From Halichoerus grypus (taxonomy: Eukaryota > Chordata > Mammalia > Carnivora > Phocidae): a stretch of 64,000 bases of DNA. Positions within the stretch are counted from its first letter, which is position 1; the number at the start of each line of letters is the position of its first letter. The DNA lies in contig NC_135722.1 of assembly GCF_964656455.1 (NCBI RefSeq), positions 46,632,628 through 46,696,627 of the forward strand, written 5' to 3'. The notes under the pieces are model-generated. The model saw only the letters and a list, made by a program, of their open reading frames with translations. It had not been told where the DNA came from and made no database searches. This document shows positions 27,879 to 43,474 of the stretch, piece after piece. Both the position numbers and the translations under genes were made by a program.

Positions 27879-28569
27879 TACAGATTCAATTTTTAAAATA
27901 GATATAAGGCTATTCATATCTGTTTCTTCTTAAATGAGCTTTTGCAGTTTGTGTTTTTCAAGGAATTTCTCCATCTAACCTATTGTTAAATTTGTTGACA
28001 TTAAATTATTTGAATATTCCTGTATTAATATCCGTAGAATCTGTAGCAATGTCACCTCATTCCTGATAATGTTCATTTGTGTCTTTTACTTTTTATCCTG
28101 ACCAGACTTTTTTTATTAGTTTTACTGATCTTCTGAAAGAACTACTGTTTGGATTTTTAATTTTCTCTGTTTGCTGTTTCATTGATTTTATTCTGGCCTT
28201 TATTTTTTCCTTTCTTGTATTTGCTCTGGATTTAATTTCCTTGTCTTTTTCTGGTTTCTTAAGGTGGAAGCTGAGGTCATTAGTTTGAGACTTTCCTTTT
28301 CTAAAATAGGTATTTAGTGCTGTAAATCTCCTTTTGAGTAATATTTTAATGACATATGCTGATATTTTGTGTTTTCATCTTTATTCAGTTTCAGGAAACT
28401 TTATTTCTCTTTTGATTTCTTTTTGACCCATGAGTTTTATATAGAAGTGTGTTACTTAGTTTTAAGATGTTATTATTGATTATTGTGGTCAGAGGACATA
28501 TTTTGTATGATTCAAATGATCTTAAATGTATTGAGACTTATTTTATGGCCTAAAATATGGTATATTTAA

Positions 28570-31934
<3,365 letters not shown>

Positions 31935-32450
31935 TGAATGTGTGCTCTCTTCCTTGGCGGCCAAGGGGAGACCACATCTGGGCTCTGACCGCTCTTCCTT
32001 GGCTTTAAAAATATTGTTAATATAATGGGATAGTACTGATTTTAAGATCCTGTTAACTTGGAATTAGGTGTATTTGTTTTAAATAAATATACCATTACTG
32101 GAGAGCAGGCACACTTTGCTTGATATTAATTTAATATGTATTTTTTAAAACTGAGAGATGGATGTAGTTTTCAATTTTAGACATCTTACATTACTTACAT
32201 GAAATCCTTGTAGTTGAATTGTCTTCAACACATTAATCTTACACACATGAAAATGTTTTTGCCTCTCTGTTTTAATTTGATAGCAGTAGTATCATTATCT
32301 AGACACAAGAATTTACTGGGTGCCAATTATGTGCCAGGCCAAAGTGTGTTGTTCAGTTTAAACTTATTGTTTGGATGTTTTTTCAATTCTACAGATAGTA
32401 ATGTTTTTAAGCTTTATTGAGGTATACTTGATATACAAAAAATTACACAT

Positions 32451-32555
32451 ATTTTTTTTTTAAGTAGACTCCACACCTACTCATGACCCTGAGATCAAGA
32501 CCTGAGCTGAGATCAAGAGTGGGTAGCTTAACCGACTGAGCCACCCAGGTGTCCC
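32451..32555 (-). mobile_element. Short CAN-SINE, antisense (first at this site)
   Basis: Reversed short SINE (AAGTAGACTCCACACC ... GAGCCACCCAGGTGTCCC). Flanked by TACACATATTTT on the left (32444) and CTACACACATATTTT on the right (32555). Confidence 0.85.
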
Positions 32556-32570
32556 TACACACATATTTTA

Positions 32571-32782
32571 TTTTTATTTATTTATTTATTTTTAAAGATT
32601 TCATTTATTTATTTGAGAGAGCGAGAGACAGCGAGAGAGGGAACACAAGCAGGGGGAGTGGGAGAGGGAGAAGCAGGCTTCCCGCCGAGCAGGGAGCCTG
32701 ATGCGGGACTCGATCCCAGGACCCTGAGACCGTGACCTGAGCCGAAGGCAGACGCTTAACGACTGAGCCACCCAGGCGCCCT
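32571..32782 (-). mobile_element. CAN-SINE, antisense, young (second at this site)
   Basis: Near-consensus reverse SINE. Perfect 16-bp target duplication CTACACACATATTTTA at 32555-32570 and 32783-32798, the same motif that flanks the previous SINE, so there are three copies in all. Confidence 0.95.
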
Positions 32783-33083
32783 CTACACACATATTTTAAT
32801 GTACACATTTTGACAAGTTGGACGTATGCATACACCCATGATACTATCACCATAATCAATCTATCGCTACACAGATCTGTCACTTCCAAAAATTTCCTTA
32901 TGTTATTTTGTGGGTTTTGTTTTTTTTGTGGTAAGTATACTTAACATGAGATCTATTCTCTTAACATATTTTAAAGTGCACAATAATCTATTGTTAATAG
33001 GTGCTATGTTTAAAAATAGACACTTAGATCAGTGGAACAGAATAGAGTCCAGAAATAAACCCAAGATCATTTGGTCAATTATT

Positions 33084-33291
33084 TTTATTTATTTATTTTT
33101 TTAAAGATTTTATTTATTTATTTGACAGAGAGAAAGATAGCGAGAGCAGGAACACAAGCAGGGGGAGTGGGAGAGGGAGAAGCAGGCTTCCTGCAGAGCA
33201 GGGAGCCCGATGTGGGGCTCGATCCCAGGACCCTGGGATCATGACCTGAGCCGAAGGCAGACGCTTAACGACTGAGCCACCCAGGCGCCCT
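33084..33291 (-). mobile_element. CAN-SINE, antisense, young
   Basis: Near-consensus reverse SINE inserted in L1. Perfect 15-bp target duplication ATTTGGTCAATTATT at 33069-33083 and 33292-33306. Confidence 0.96.
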
Positions 33292-34390
33292 ATTTGGTCA
33301 ATTATTGACAAAGGAGGCAGGAATATGCAATGGGAAAAAGACAGTTTCAACAAATGGTGTTGGGAAAACTGGACAGCTACACGCAAAAGAATGAAACTAG
33401 ACCACTTTCTTACACCATACACAAAAATAAACTCAAAGTGGATTAAGGATCTAAATGTGAGACCTGAAACCATAAAAATCTTAGAAGAGAGCACAGGCAG
33501 TAATTTCTCTGACACTGGCCATAGCAACATCTTTCTAGATATGTCTCTTGATAAGCTATTGGGACTACATCAAAATAAAAAGCTTCTGCACAGCAAAAGA
33601 AATAATTAACAAAACTAAAAAAAGGCAACCTACTGAATGGGAGAAGATATTTTCAAATGACGTATCTGATAAAGGGTTAGTGTCCCAAATATATAAAGAA
33701 CTTACACAACTCAACACCAGTAAAACAAATAATCCAATTAAAAATGGGCAGAAGACATGAACAGACATTTCTCCAAAGAAGACATACAGCTGGCCAACAG
33801 ACACATGAAAAGATGGTCATCATCAATGAAATGCAAATCAAAACCACAGTGAGATATCACCTCATACCTGTTGGAATAGCTAAAATCAAAAACACAAGAA
33901 ACAACAAGTGTTGACAAGGATGGTAGAGAAAAAGGACCCCTTGTGCACTGTTGGTAAGAATGCAAACTGGTGCAGCCACTGTGGAAAATAGTATGCGGGT
34001 TCCTCAAAAAATTAAAAATAGGACAGCCCTATGTTCCAGCAATTGTACTACTGGGTATTTACTCAAAGAATACAAAAACACTAATTCAAAAAGATATATA
34101 TACCCCTATGTTTATAGTAGCATTATTTACAATAGCCGAATTATGGAAGCAGCCCAAGTGTCCATCGATTGATGAATGGATAAAAAAGAAGTGGTGTATA
34201 TGTATAGGAAGATTACTTAGAAAAGAGAATGAAATCTTGCTATTTGCAACAACATGGATGGATCTGGAGGGTATTATGCTAAGTGAAATAAGTCAGTCAG
34301 AGAAAGACAAATACCATATGATTTCACTCTTATGCTGAACTTAAGAAAGAAACGAACAAAGAAAAGAGACAAACCGAAAAACAGACTCTT

Positions 34391-34585
34391 TTTTTTTTTT
34401 TTAAAGATTTTATTTATTTATTTGACAGAGAGAGACACAGTGAGAGAGGGAATACAAGCAGGGGGAGAGGGGGAAGCAGGCTTCCCGCCTAGCAGGGAGC
34501 CCGATGTGGGGCTCGATCCCAGGACCCTGGGATCACAACCTGAGCCGAAGGCAGACGCTTAACGACTGAGCCACCCGGGTGCCCA
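34391..34585 (-). mobile_element. CAN-SINE, antisense, young
   Basis: Near-consensus reverse SINE inserted in the L1 3' UTR. Perfect 15-bp target duplication GAAAAACAGACTCTT at 34376-34390 and 34586-34600. Confidence 0.96.
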
Positions 34586-34827
34586 GAAAAACAGACTCTT
34601 AACTGTAGAGAACAAACTGATCGTTGCCAGAGGGGAGGTGGGAGGGTGGATGGGTGAAATAGATGAAGGGGATTAAGAGTACACTTTTTCTTGATGAGCA
34701 CTGAGTAATATATGGAACTATTGAATCACTATATTGTACACCTGAAACTAATATAACACTGTATGTTAATTACACTGGACTTAGAATAAAAAATAAAAGA
34801 TAAAATAAATTAAAAAAAATAAAGTGA

Positions 34828-35013
34828 TGGGACGCCTGGGTGGCTCAGTCAGTTAAGTGTCTGCCTTCGGCTCAAGTCATAGTCCCATATTGCACTCCTT
34901 GCTCAGTGGGGAGCCTGCTTCTCCCTCTGCTTGCCGCTCCCCCTGCTGGTGCTCTGTCTGTGTCTCTGTCTCTCTGACAAAAAAAAATAAATAAAATCTT
35001 GGGAAAAAAAAAG
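34828..35013 (+). mobile_element. CAN-SINE, sense
   Basis: GGGACGCCTGGGTGGCTCAG head with a small central deletion (CATAGTCCCATATTGCACTC), tail AAATAAATAAAATCTTGGGA. Sits between two sense L1 tails. Confidence 0.92.
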
Positions 35014-35014
35014 A

Positions 35015-35424
35015 TGTGTATATATGTACAATGGAATATTACTCAGCCATTTGCAACAACGTGGATGGAACTAGAGGGTATTATGCTAAATGAAATAAGT
35101 CAGAGAAAGACAAATATATGATTTCACTCATGTGGAATTTAAGAAACAAAACAGATGAACATAGGGGAAGGGAGGGAAAAATAAAATAAGATAAAGACGG
35201 GGGAGGCAAACCATGAGAGACTCTTAACTATAGGGAACAAACTGAGGGTTGCTGGAGGGCAGATGGGTGGGAGGATGGGGTAGTTGGGTGATGGGCTTTA
35301 AGGAGGGCACTTGAGGTAATGAGCACTGGGTGTTATATGCAACTGATGAATCACTAAATTCTACCCCTGAAACTAATACTATACTATATGTGAACTAACT
35401 TGAATTTAAATAAAATCTTGGAAG
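35015..35424 (+). mobile_element. L1 3' end, sense
   Basis: Starts in the ORF2 C-terminus (ACAATGGAATATTACTCAGC) and runs through the carnivore L1 3' UTR (ACTGGGTGTTATATGCAACT, CCTGAAACTAATACTATACT) to AAATAAAATCTTGG. Better preserved than the L1 at 33010. Confidence 0.9.
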
Positions 35425-35693
35425 AAAGAAAAACAAAAGTAAATTATTTGTCCTTAATTTTGATCCCCTTGACAGGTATGTCAGATGTATTTCTAACCTT
35501 AAATGCTTGCAGGTTTGTTTGGTAAGATCAGTTAAACAATGAGAAACAGAGAATGTCGGAAGTGACTGTGACCAAAGGGTTTTATTCAACTCTTTCATCT
35601 CATAAATGCAAAAAATTAATCCAGAGTGATGGTATCACTTGCTCATGGTCATACAGTGATTGCTGTGTTCTTATCTTTGTAACTGAACTTTTA

Positions 35694-35891
35694 TTTTTTT
35701 TAAAAGATTATATTTATTTATTTATTTGACAGAGACACAGTGAGAAAGGGAACACAAGCAGGGGGAGTGGGAGAGGGAGAAGCAGGCTTCCTGCTGAGCA
35801 GGGAGCCCGATGCGGGGCTCGATCCCAGGACCCTGGGATCATGACCCGAGCCAAAGGCAGACGCTTAATGACTGGGCCAACCAGGCGCCCC
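35694..35891 (-). mobile_element. CAN-SINE, antisense, young
   Basis: Reverse SINE with a perfect 16-bp target duplication TGTAACTGAACTTTTA at 35678-35693 and 35892-35907. It ends 201 bp before exon 12. Confidence 0.96.
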
Positions 35892-36092
35892 TGTAACTGA
35901 ACTTTTAAAGAATGCACTCCACCATGACCTGACCTATATGATGGGGAATAAATATATTTTATGTCTCTAGGTCTTACTTATCTTGTCCTTCCCAGCCCAG
36001 CAGATGTGCTGTAGGGGTCACCACCGCTCTCTCTAGTTGCATGTGATCCTGCTCACTGTGGTCATCTAATCCTACTGACTGATTCCTTGTAG

Positions 36093-36829
<737 letters not shown>

Positions 36830-36841
36830 AAAACAGTTTTA

Positions 36842-37053
36842 GGGGCGCCTGGGTGGCGCAGTCGGTTAAGTGTCCGACTCGTGATTTCAGCTCAGGTCAT
36901 GATCTCATGGGTCGTGCTCCATGAGATCTCATGGAGATTGAGCCCTGCAATGGGCTCTGCACTCAGCACGGGGTCTGCTTGAGATTCTCTCCCTCTGCCC
37001 CTCTCCCCACTCGTGTTCTCTCTCTCTCTCTAAAGTAAGCTTTAAAAAAAAAA
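36842..37053 (+). mobile_element. CAN-SINE, sense, with inverted-repeat insert
   Basis: Complete sense SINE with target duplication AAAACAGTTTTA at 36830-36841 and 37054-37065. Around 36901-36934 it carries GATCTCATGG, an 8-base spacer, the reverse complement CCATGAGATC, then GATCTCATGG again, which relatives do not have. Confidence 0.94.
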
Positions 37054-37179
37054 AAAACAGTTTTAATATGGATAAATTAGAAAAACATGTAAGTATCCAG
37101 CAAGTATTTATTGAGGGCTGACAGTGTGCCAGGCACTTGTTTGTTAGTGAACAAAACAGACCAAGATCTCTGCCCTTCT

Positions 37180-37375
37180 AATTTCTTTTTTTAAGATTTT
37201 ATTTATTTGACAGAGAGAGACACAGCGAGAGAGGGAACACAGCAGGGGGAGTGGGAGAGGGAGAAGCAGGCTTCCCGCCAAGCAGGGAGCCCGATGTGGG
37301 GCTTGATCCCAGGACCCTGGGACCATGACCTGAGCTGAAGGCAGATGCTTAACGACTGAGCCACCCAGGCGTCCC
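37180..37375 (-). mobile_element. CAN-SINE, antisense, young
   Basis: Reverse SINE with a perfect 15-bp target duplication GATCTCTGCCCTTCT at 37165-37179 and 37376-37390. Confidence 0.96.
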
Positions 37376-37479
37376 GATCTCTGCCCTTCTGGAGTGCCAT
37401 TGTCATGGGTATAGAGACAGTCTACCATATCTGTCCTTCAAAACATTTTTCTGTGCACATTGTACCCACATACCATGGA

Positions 37480-38433
37480 TATTTAAAAATCCAACCACAA
37501 TGAGATACTTTTTCACATCCACTAAGATAACTAAAATAAAAAAGACAGACAGTAACAAGTTTAGTAAGGATCTGGAGAAATTAGAACCTTCACACATTGC
37601 TGGTGGGAATGTAAAACAGTGCAGCCATTTTGGAGCATAGTCTGGCAGTTCCTCAGAGTGTTAAACATAGTGTTATATGACACAGTGAGTCCACTTTTAG
37701 CTATGTACTCAAGATAAATGGAAACATATGTTTGTATAAAAACATTTACACAAATGTTCATAGCAGCATTATTCCTAATAGGCCAGAAATAGAACAGCCC
37801 AAATGTCCATCAGTTGATGAATAGATACACTAAATTGTGGATATCTATACAATGGAATATAATTCAGCAGTAAAAGGAATGAGGGATGATACACGGCTCA
37901 ACATACTAAGTGAAAGAAGCCAGTCACAAAAGACCACATATTATATGATCCCATTTATATAAAATGTCCAGAATAGGCAAATCCATAGACAGAAAGCAGA
38001 TGAGGGGATATCAGAAATGGGAGCGAAGGAGATTAGGGAGTGACTGATAATGGGTATGGGGTTTCTTTTTGGGTGATGACAATGTTTTGTTTTGTTTTTT
38101 TTTAAAGATTTTATTTATTTATTTGAGAGAGAGAACGAGATAGAGCATGAGAGGGTTAGAGGGAGAAGCAGACTCCCCGCCGAGCAGGGAGCCCGATGCA
38201 GGACTCGATCCAGGGACTCCAGGATCATGACCCGAGCCGAAGGCAGTCACTTCACCAACTGAGCCACCCAGGCGCCCCTTGGGTGATGACAATGTTCTAA
38301 AATTAGGTAGTGATGATGGTTGTACAACTCTGTGAACGTACTAAAAACCAGATTTTTTTTTTTGTAACAAAATCGTATACTTTGTAAGTGTGAATTTTAT
38401 GGTAATGTGAATTATATCTCAGTAAAACTTTAA
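37480..38433 (+). mobile_element. Old L1 3' end, sense, split by a SINE
   Basis: Decayed ORF2 C-terminus and 3' UTR in order: ACTGCTGGTGGGAATGTAAA-like text at 37599, GGAATATAATTCAGCAGTAA at 37854, then GGTTGTACAACTCTGTGAAC at 38319. The SINE at 38087 splits it. Confidence 0.82.
38087..38278 (-). mobile_element. CAN-SINE, antisense
   Basis: Reverse SINE with a perfect 18-bp target duplication TTGGGTGATGACAATGTT at 38069-38086 and 38279-38296. Confidence 0.96.
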
Positions 38434-38529
38434 AAATCTAGATGGGATCATACTGTACATAATGTTTTGTAACTTGCTTTTTTTACCTCGTATTTTTTTC
38501 CATGTCCTTAACTAATTTTTAGGTGATAC

Positions 38530-38785
38530 TGTAGTAGGTATTTAAGAGCTCAGACTATGGATCAGATAGACCTGGGTTTGATTCCTGCTTAATAACTTCA
38601 TGAAACTGATCAAGATTTGTGGTTTTTCTAAGCTTCTCTTTCATCTTGTATATGCTGGACTTTTTAAAGTACCCACCTCCATAGGATTCTTGTGAGGATT
38701 TGCTAAGGTAGTTTAGGTGAAGCACTAAACTCAGAGCCTGGAATTTGGGATGTGCTCTGTAAATGTTTGTCATTATTACTACTCT
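38530..38785 (+). mobile_element. MIR, sense
   Basis: AGCTCAGACTATGGATCAGA, CCTGGGTTTGATTCCTGCTT, then CACCTCCATAGGATTCTTGT and the ATGTGCTCTGTAAATGTTTG end: near full-length MIR. Confidence 0.8.
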
Positions 38786-38964
38786 TCTCAGATTTCAGTT
38801 TTAGTTACTGTATCCATTGTATACGTTTTCCATGTTTGAATCAATCCTTTATTACTAGTTATTTAGGTTATTTCTGATTTTTCAGTATTATAAACAACAG
38901 TGTGGTTAATAAATTTTTTTAATGCTAAAAATTGTGTATCACCTCCCTAAAATTTGAGAATCCT

Positions 38965-39185
38965 CTAGTATAATAGCAGTACTATGGGCTTTGGAGTCAG
39001 AAAGACTGGGATTTGAATCCTAGTTCTGCTGGATGACTTCCAGTAACTTGTGATTTTTGAATCTCATTTTCTTTATCCATACTATAGGAATTAATCAAAT
39101 CTACCTTTGAGGGTTATGATAATTAGATGTAATAAAAATAAATACCTGGCATGTGGTAGGTTTATAACATATGGTGGCTATTATG
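38965..39185 (+). mobile_element. MIR, sense
   Basis: ATGGGCTTTGGAGTCAGAAA, GGGATTTGAATCCTAGTTCT, GAGGGTTATGATAATTAGAT in MIR order. It follows another MIR in the same orientation by about 180 bp. Confidence 0.82.
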
Positions 39186-40910
39186 TTAGGCTCTACATGA
39201 AGAATTTGTTTTTTTCCTTTTCTGTATAACAAATGAGTAGAATATACATCATCATTTTATCATTTTCCTTTAAGTTGAGTGAGCCTGACACTTAAAATTG
39301 AGCTCTTTAGCTTTTTGGTATGCCCCCCCAAACTTTAATGTTTGCCATAAAAATTTCTAGAGAGCTAGTGAGCCTTCTCCTGCATTTTAAGAAATAATAC
39401 CTATCATCACATGTTCTAAACCTGTCCTCTGAGGCTTTGCAGCCATATTCTGCAAAAATTCCCATAGCATGGGAGGAATATTTTTTGGAGCCCATTTGAG
39501 TCTCTTCTCAGTTTGGATAGATAGAGGCTACTTGTTTAGTGAGAAACCAATACAAAATAATGGGGTCCATTTTGTTCTGGATCCTGCATTTGGAGCATGA
39601 AAAGTGAAGCACTGACATTGTCAGCAGAGGGAAGCAAGGGTGTGTGCTTTTTGGCAGGGTGTTAGTACCCTCAGGGATGCATGCATGGTCAGCTGCGGAT
39701 TGACTGACTATCTCTGCTGGGTTTCTACCGCATGTTCTCCTTAGGCCTTCACTTTGCTAGCGTGTGTGTAGAGCACCTCTCTCCTGGTGAGACATTCTTT
39801 GGTTATGTTCCAGTCCAGAAGTTCTGTAACCTGGTTACCTGGACTCCATCATGGAGATTGTGCATGATCCTGCAGTCACCCACATTGTGACCAAATTCAC
39901 TGTCAGAGAGTGATCTTATTGCCCCTTCTGAGGGCACCTTACTGATCAACTACCTATTTTAATCTACTTAGAAAGTAGAGAGAACCCAAACAGCAGTTTT
40001 TGCTGCTAGCTTCCTAAATTTTGTTACTGGCCGTGACTGCTCACAACTGTCTTTGGCTTTCAGTGACATTTTTCAAGGAGATGGGCATCCTTCTCTAGTA
40101 TATTCTTCTAACAATAAGAGGTGAGGTTTGTTTTTTCATACTGGTTTTGTAACTGCTGCCCTTTGGGTAAGTGAAAATGGGTTGTTTCTCACCTGTGTAT
40201 GACATCCTTGGAGAATCCGGTGCTATCTGTATTTTGCTTTCCCTGTATAATACCCCAAATGGGTAGTTAGACTAAATTGAACCTTGCAGTCTCAGTCAGC
40301 CTCTGTGCAAAAGAGGAAAAAGAATAATCGTAGCTCCTGAACTATAAAGTCCCCAGTGCCCTATCCCTGAGCTTCATTCAGCCCAGCGCTGCTCTCTCGC
40401 TCCTGCCTTTGCTCTCTCTCCGGTAAAATCACCGTGAGCCAGGGCGTCCTTCTGGCATGGCAGGCTGGTGCTGCTGTAGTCTTTGGCTCTTCGGCAGTGT
40501 TGCATGTGAGGGCTCTCTGGTGACTGGCCGTACTTAGTGTAGGTCACATCCATACACGTCTGCCTTCCTAGTCTTCCTGGATTCTGGGGATACAGTAATG
40601 AATAAGCCAAAGTCCCTGCTGTTTTAGGAGCCTACTCTAACCATTTTGGTAGAGGGATGGACAGATTTCTGGAAGCTGAATCACTAAATCAAAGAGTGTG
40701 AATATTTTAAGCTCTTGTATTGTCTTTCACATATATTGTATCAATATACCAGTTAGTGTATGGAAGTTGTAAGTCTCATTGATGTTGTTGAACATAATTA
40801 AAAAAAAAAATGTGGTTTCTTAATGAATAAAAAAAGTCTTTTCTAGTTTTAACTTGTGTGTTTTATAAAAAAATACCATTATGATTATTGGGTTTTGTTT
40901 TAAGCTAGTT
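39186..40910. other. Intron sequence without recognised element
   Basis: 1.7 kb in which I recognise no gene, RNA or repeat. A purine/pyrimidine-balanced, slightly GC-richer part lies at 40370-40600, with a 78-codon minus-strand frame of no known family. Confidence 0.45.
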
Positions 40911-40917
40911 AAATCCT

Positions 40918-41119
40918 TTTTTTTTTTTTTTTTTTTAAAGATTATTTATTTATTTGAGAGAGAGAGAGAAAGAGTGAGAGCACGATTGGCGGGTGGTGAG
41001 CAGAGGGAAAGGGAGAAGCAGACTCCCCATAGGGAGCCTGATGCAGGGCTCGATCCCAGGACTCTGGGATCATGACCTGAGCCAAAGGCAGATACTCAAC
41101 TGAGCCACCCAGGCTCCCC
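40918..41119 (-). mobile_element. CAN-SINE, antisense
   Basis: Reverse SINE with a GATTGGCGGGTGGTGAGC variant middle. A second poly-T run (41130-41148) follows its head end, and GGTTAAATCTTATAGG there resembles AGTTAAATCC on the left side. Confidence 0.88.
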
Positions 41120-41409
41120 CTTTTTTCCTTTTTTTTTTTTTTTTTTTAAAGTTGGTTAAATCTTATAGGATATCCAAACATATAGCAAGTTTATGTTAAC
41201 AGCTTTCTGATCTATAGATGAGGGTTTTCTTCCATTCAAGTGCTTGATTTTTTTCCCCCTAGAATCTATCAAATGGATAGAAACAAAATAGATCCCCAGT
41301 ATTCTCAAGGGACAAATCTTGAGACCTTAAATCCTCACATTCATCCAAGAGCATAAAATTTTCTTCAGAATGTATAACTTCATAAATTGAATGATCTCTT
41401 CCAGGCAGT

Positions 41410-41705
41410 CTATATAGTATCATTATTGGGAGCAATGGTTCTGCCATTAGATTGAAGCTTGAATCCCAACACTCTGTTTACTATCTGTCTGATCTTTTAC
41501 AAGTTACTTAATCTTTCTGATGCTCAATTTGCTCTTTTCTAAAGAGAATGAAAATAGAGGTACCTATCCTGTAGGATTGTTGAGAGCATCAAATAAAGTA
41601 TTATATTTTGAACATGCATTAAATAAAGTATTATATTTTGAACATTTAACATAGTGCTTAGTAGCAAGTCTCAGGACATAGTAGCTTCTATTATTATTAC
41701 TATCA
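41410..41705 (+). mobile_element. MIR, sense, with internal 30-bp tandem duplication
   Basis: MIR order is visible (TGAAGCTTGAATCCCAACAC, TTACAAGTTACTTAATCTTT, CTATCCTGTAGGATTGTTGA, CATAGTGCTTAGTAGC). The segment AAATAAAGTATTATATTTTG is present at 41591 and again at 41621, a 30-bp unit repeated once. Confidence 0.8.
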
Positions 41706-42617
41706 CTTCTCTGAAATATAGAACTAAAGTCATTTATAAAATTATTATAATAAATCCTACTACTAAAATAAAGCATAATACTACATTTACGTTATATCAG
41801 ATATATAGAAACATTTACCATGAATTTAAAATAAAGTTTTTATCACCTAACAAAGGGCACTGTGTATTGCAGGATGACTAGAAAGAGACAAAGCAGTGGC
41901 TGGGTCGCCAGCTGGGCTCACTCACCATGTAGGCAAATTGCTCCCTTACCTCAGGATTGCAAATGCTAATCAGACTTGTGCCTTGGTAAAGTGACAAATT
42001 ACTACATGTCTCAGATAGTTTAAACTGCAACTCTTACATTTCAAAATGCTAAGGTTCTGTTATATTAGCTATAATTAAATACCAGCCTACCTTCCTGCAG
42101 GCCTCTTCATTTTTACCTTCAATAGTAAATCCTCATCTTAGTGACAGCTTATTCTCTTCAGCCTGCCCTAAGGGCAGTAATGCCTTTAAATGTTTTAGGA
42201 AATTCAGGAGCTATCGTAGAATCTTGTAGACTGGATATTAGCTCCTCAGTACAGAAGCCATCATGCTCTACCCAAGCTGGCCTTTAACCAACTTAGAAGT
42301 TGATAGGTTGTTTGCTTTTTTTCTTTCTTATCCACTGGTCCATTCGCAGACTCTTTTTAGCCATGTCCTGTTTGAAGTGGTGGACCATTTCTCTTTTCTA
42401 TTCCTTTCAAGTCTTCTTTATATTTCTCCTGCATTTTAGTAGGGTGATATATTTGTATACATTGCATCTGGGTGTACATCGAGATAAGGAAATAGTAGAG
42501 ATACTTTTTAGTAAAAGCCCATATCTGTATGTTAAAATTATCTGTGACTGTGTTCACTGGATGCCTTGGCCTCTGAAATCTAAACTGATAGGTGTTTCTT
42601 CCTTGTGTTGGTTCCAG
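41706..42617. other. Intron before exon 13
   Basis: About 0.9 kb; AT-rich start, nothing recognised. The open frame at 42300-42782 spans the exon but its upstream part is intronic. Confidence 0.5.
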
Positions 42618-42702
42618 GGGAAATCAGCCTTGTGGTCCCACCTGTTACATTATCAGGAAAACCGGCAAAGAAAACTCACATCAGGAAGCCTCAGTACCTC
42701 AG
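42618..42702 (+). CDS. DENND5A: DENND5A exon 13: RUN1
   Basis: 85 bp. Acceptor TTGTGTTGGTTCCAG ends at 42617, donor GTAAGA at 42703. Enters in phase 0, leaves in phase 1. Encodes [20 protein letters not shown] through LSTS, residues about 813-840, part of the RUN1 fold. Confidence 0.96.
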
Positions 42703-42910
42703 GTAAGATGGTTTCTACACCACTGGGGAGAACCCCCTCCACCCACTTTCCCATCCCCCATTGGAGTGATCAACTGCAGTAGATTATTCTAGGTCATTAG
42801 AACCTTTGCTGTATAATGTTTCCTTTTTTAAATATTAAGCTACTCGGCTCTCTGAACCACAGAGTGTGCCAAAGCCATGGGATTTGCTTTCGTTATGTAT
42901 TTCTGTAACC

Positions 42911-43012
42911 CCCCCTTTAAAAGTAAATTCTGTGCCTGACCTGGGGCTTGAACTCATGACCCCCAAGATTGAGAGTTGCATGCTCTATTGGCTGAGCCAG
43001 TTAGGCGTCCCT
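42911..43012 (-). mobile_element. Short CAN-SINE, antisense
   Basis: Reversed short tRNA-like form (CTGACCTGGGGCTTGAACTC, TGGCTGAGCCAGTTAGGCG). TTTCTGTA.CC occurs on both sides (42900 and 43014). Confidence 0.85.
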
Positions 43013-43266
43013 GTTTCTGTACCTTTTGATCAGTGAGATAGAAGATTTATATCAGCAAGAGGACAGTCTTAGAATGAATTTAGGTTTTTAATGAATTTGT
43101 GTGGTACTGGTGTCCTATGTTTGGAGCAGGTTGTCTGTAGAGTTTTTTGTTTTATACCTCAGAGATGGGCATTGAGATCATCTATCAGTTAAGAGAGCCT
43201 GTGTCCTACCTTGGAACTCCTCAGAGTCAAGGCCTGATGTGAATGATCTCTTAACACTTCTTTAAC

Positions 43267-43460
43267 TTTTTTTTTTTTTTAAAGATTTTATTTATTTGAC
43301 AGAAAGAGAGAGAGCACGCCAAGTAGGGAGAGCGCCAGGCAGAGGGAGAGGCAGGCTCACCGCTGAGCAGATAGCCTAGTGCGGAGCTCGATCCCAGGAC
43401 CCTGGGATCATGACCTGAGCCGAAGGCAGGTGCTTAACCAACTGAGCCACCCAGCCGCCC
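43267..43460 (-). mobile_element. CAN-SINE, antisense
   Basis: Reverse SINE with a variant middle (CACGCCAAGTAGGGAGAGCG) and head GCCACCCAGCCGCCC. Immediately followed by another. Confidence 0.9.
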
Positions 43461-43474
43461 TTTCTTTTCCATTT

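Larger units (their letters stand above)
24810..28563 (-). mobile_element. Long L1 (3' UTR plus ORF2), antisense, with four nested insertions
   Basis: From the T-rich end at 24810, reversed 3' UTR (TCTGAAGTATAATTGACATA) is followed by about 3 kb of reversed, stop-ridden ORF2: the reverse-transcriptase region is recognisable around 27270-27550 and the text ends near 28563 (TTATTTTATGGCCTAAAATATGG). Interrupted by SINEs at 25788, 27037 and 27768 and a tiny L1 at 26138. An old L1MA/L1MB-type copy by divergence. Its end lies about 43 bp from the acceptor of exon 9. Confidence 0.88.
32400..33000 (-). mobile_element. L1 3' UTR fragment, antisense, hosting two SINEs
   Basis: AAGCTTTATTGAGGTATACT at 32409 and, after the SINEs, GTACACATTTTGACAAGTTG and ATACACCCATGATACTATCA read as reversed old L1 3' UTR. 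Confidence 0.65.
33010..34812 (+). mobile_element. L1 3' portion (ORF2 C-terminal third and 3' UTR), sense
   Basis: 5'-truncated L1 in gene sense. Decayed ORF2 frames at 33325-34338 keep recognisable blocks ([49 protein letters not shown]), then 3' UTR (GTACACCTGAAACTAATATA) and an A-rich end near 34812. Interrupted by SINEs at 33084 and 34391. Frameshifts and stops make it inactive. Confidence 0.93.

Noticed and set aside
33325..34338. Possible active L1 ORF2
   Set aside because: Several frameshifts, two SINE insertions and 5' truncation; only the last third of ORF2 is present.
42300..42782. 160-codon frame as one exon or small gene
   Set aside because: Only 42618-42702 matches DENND5A and has splice sites; the rest is intron that happens to be open.
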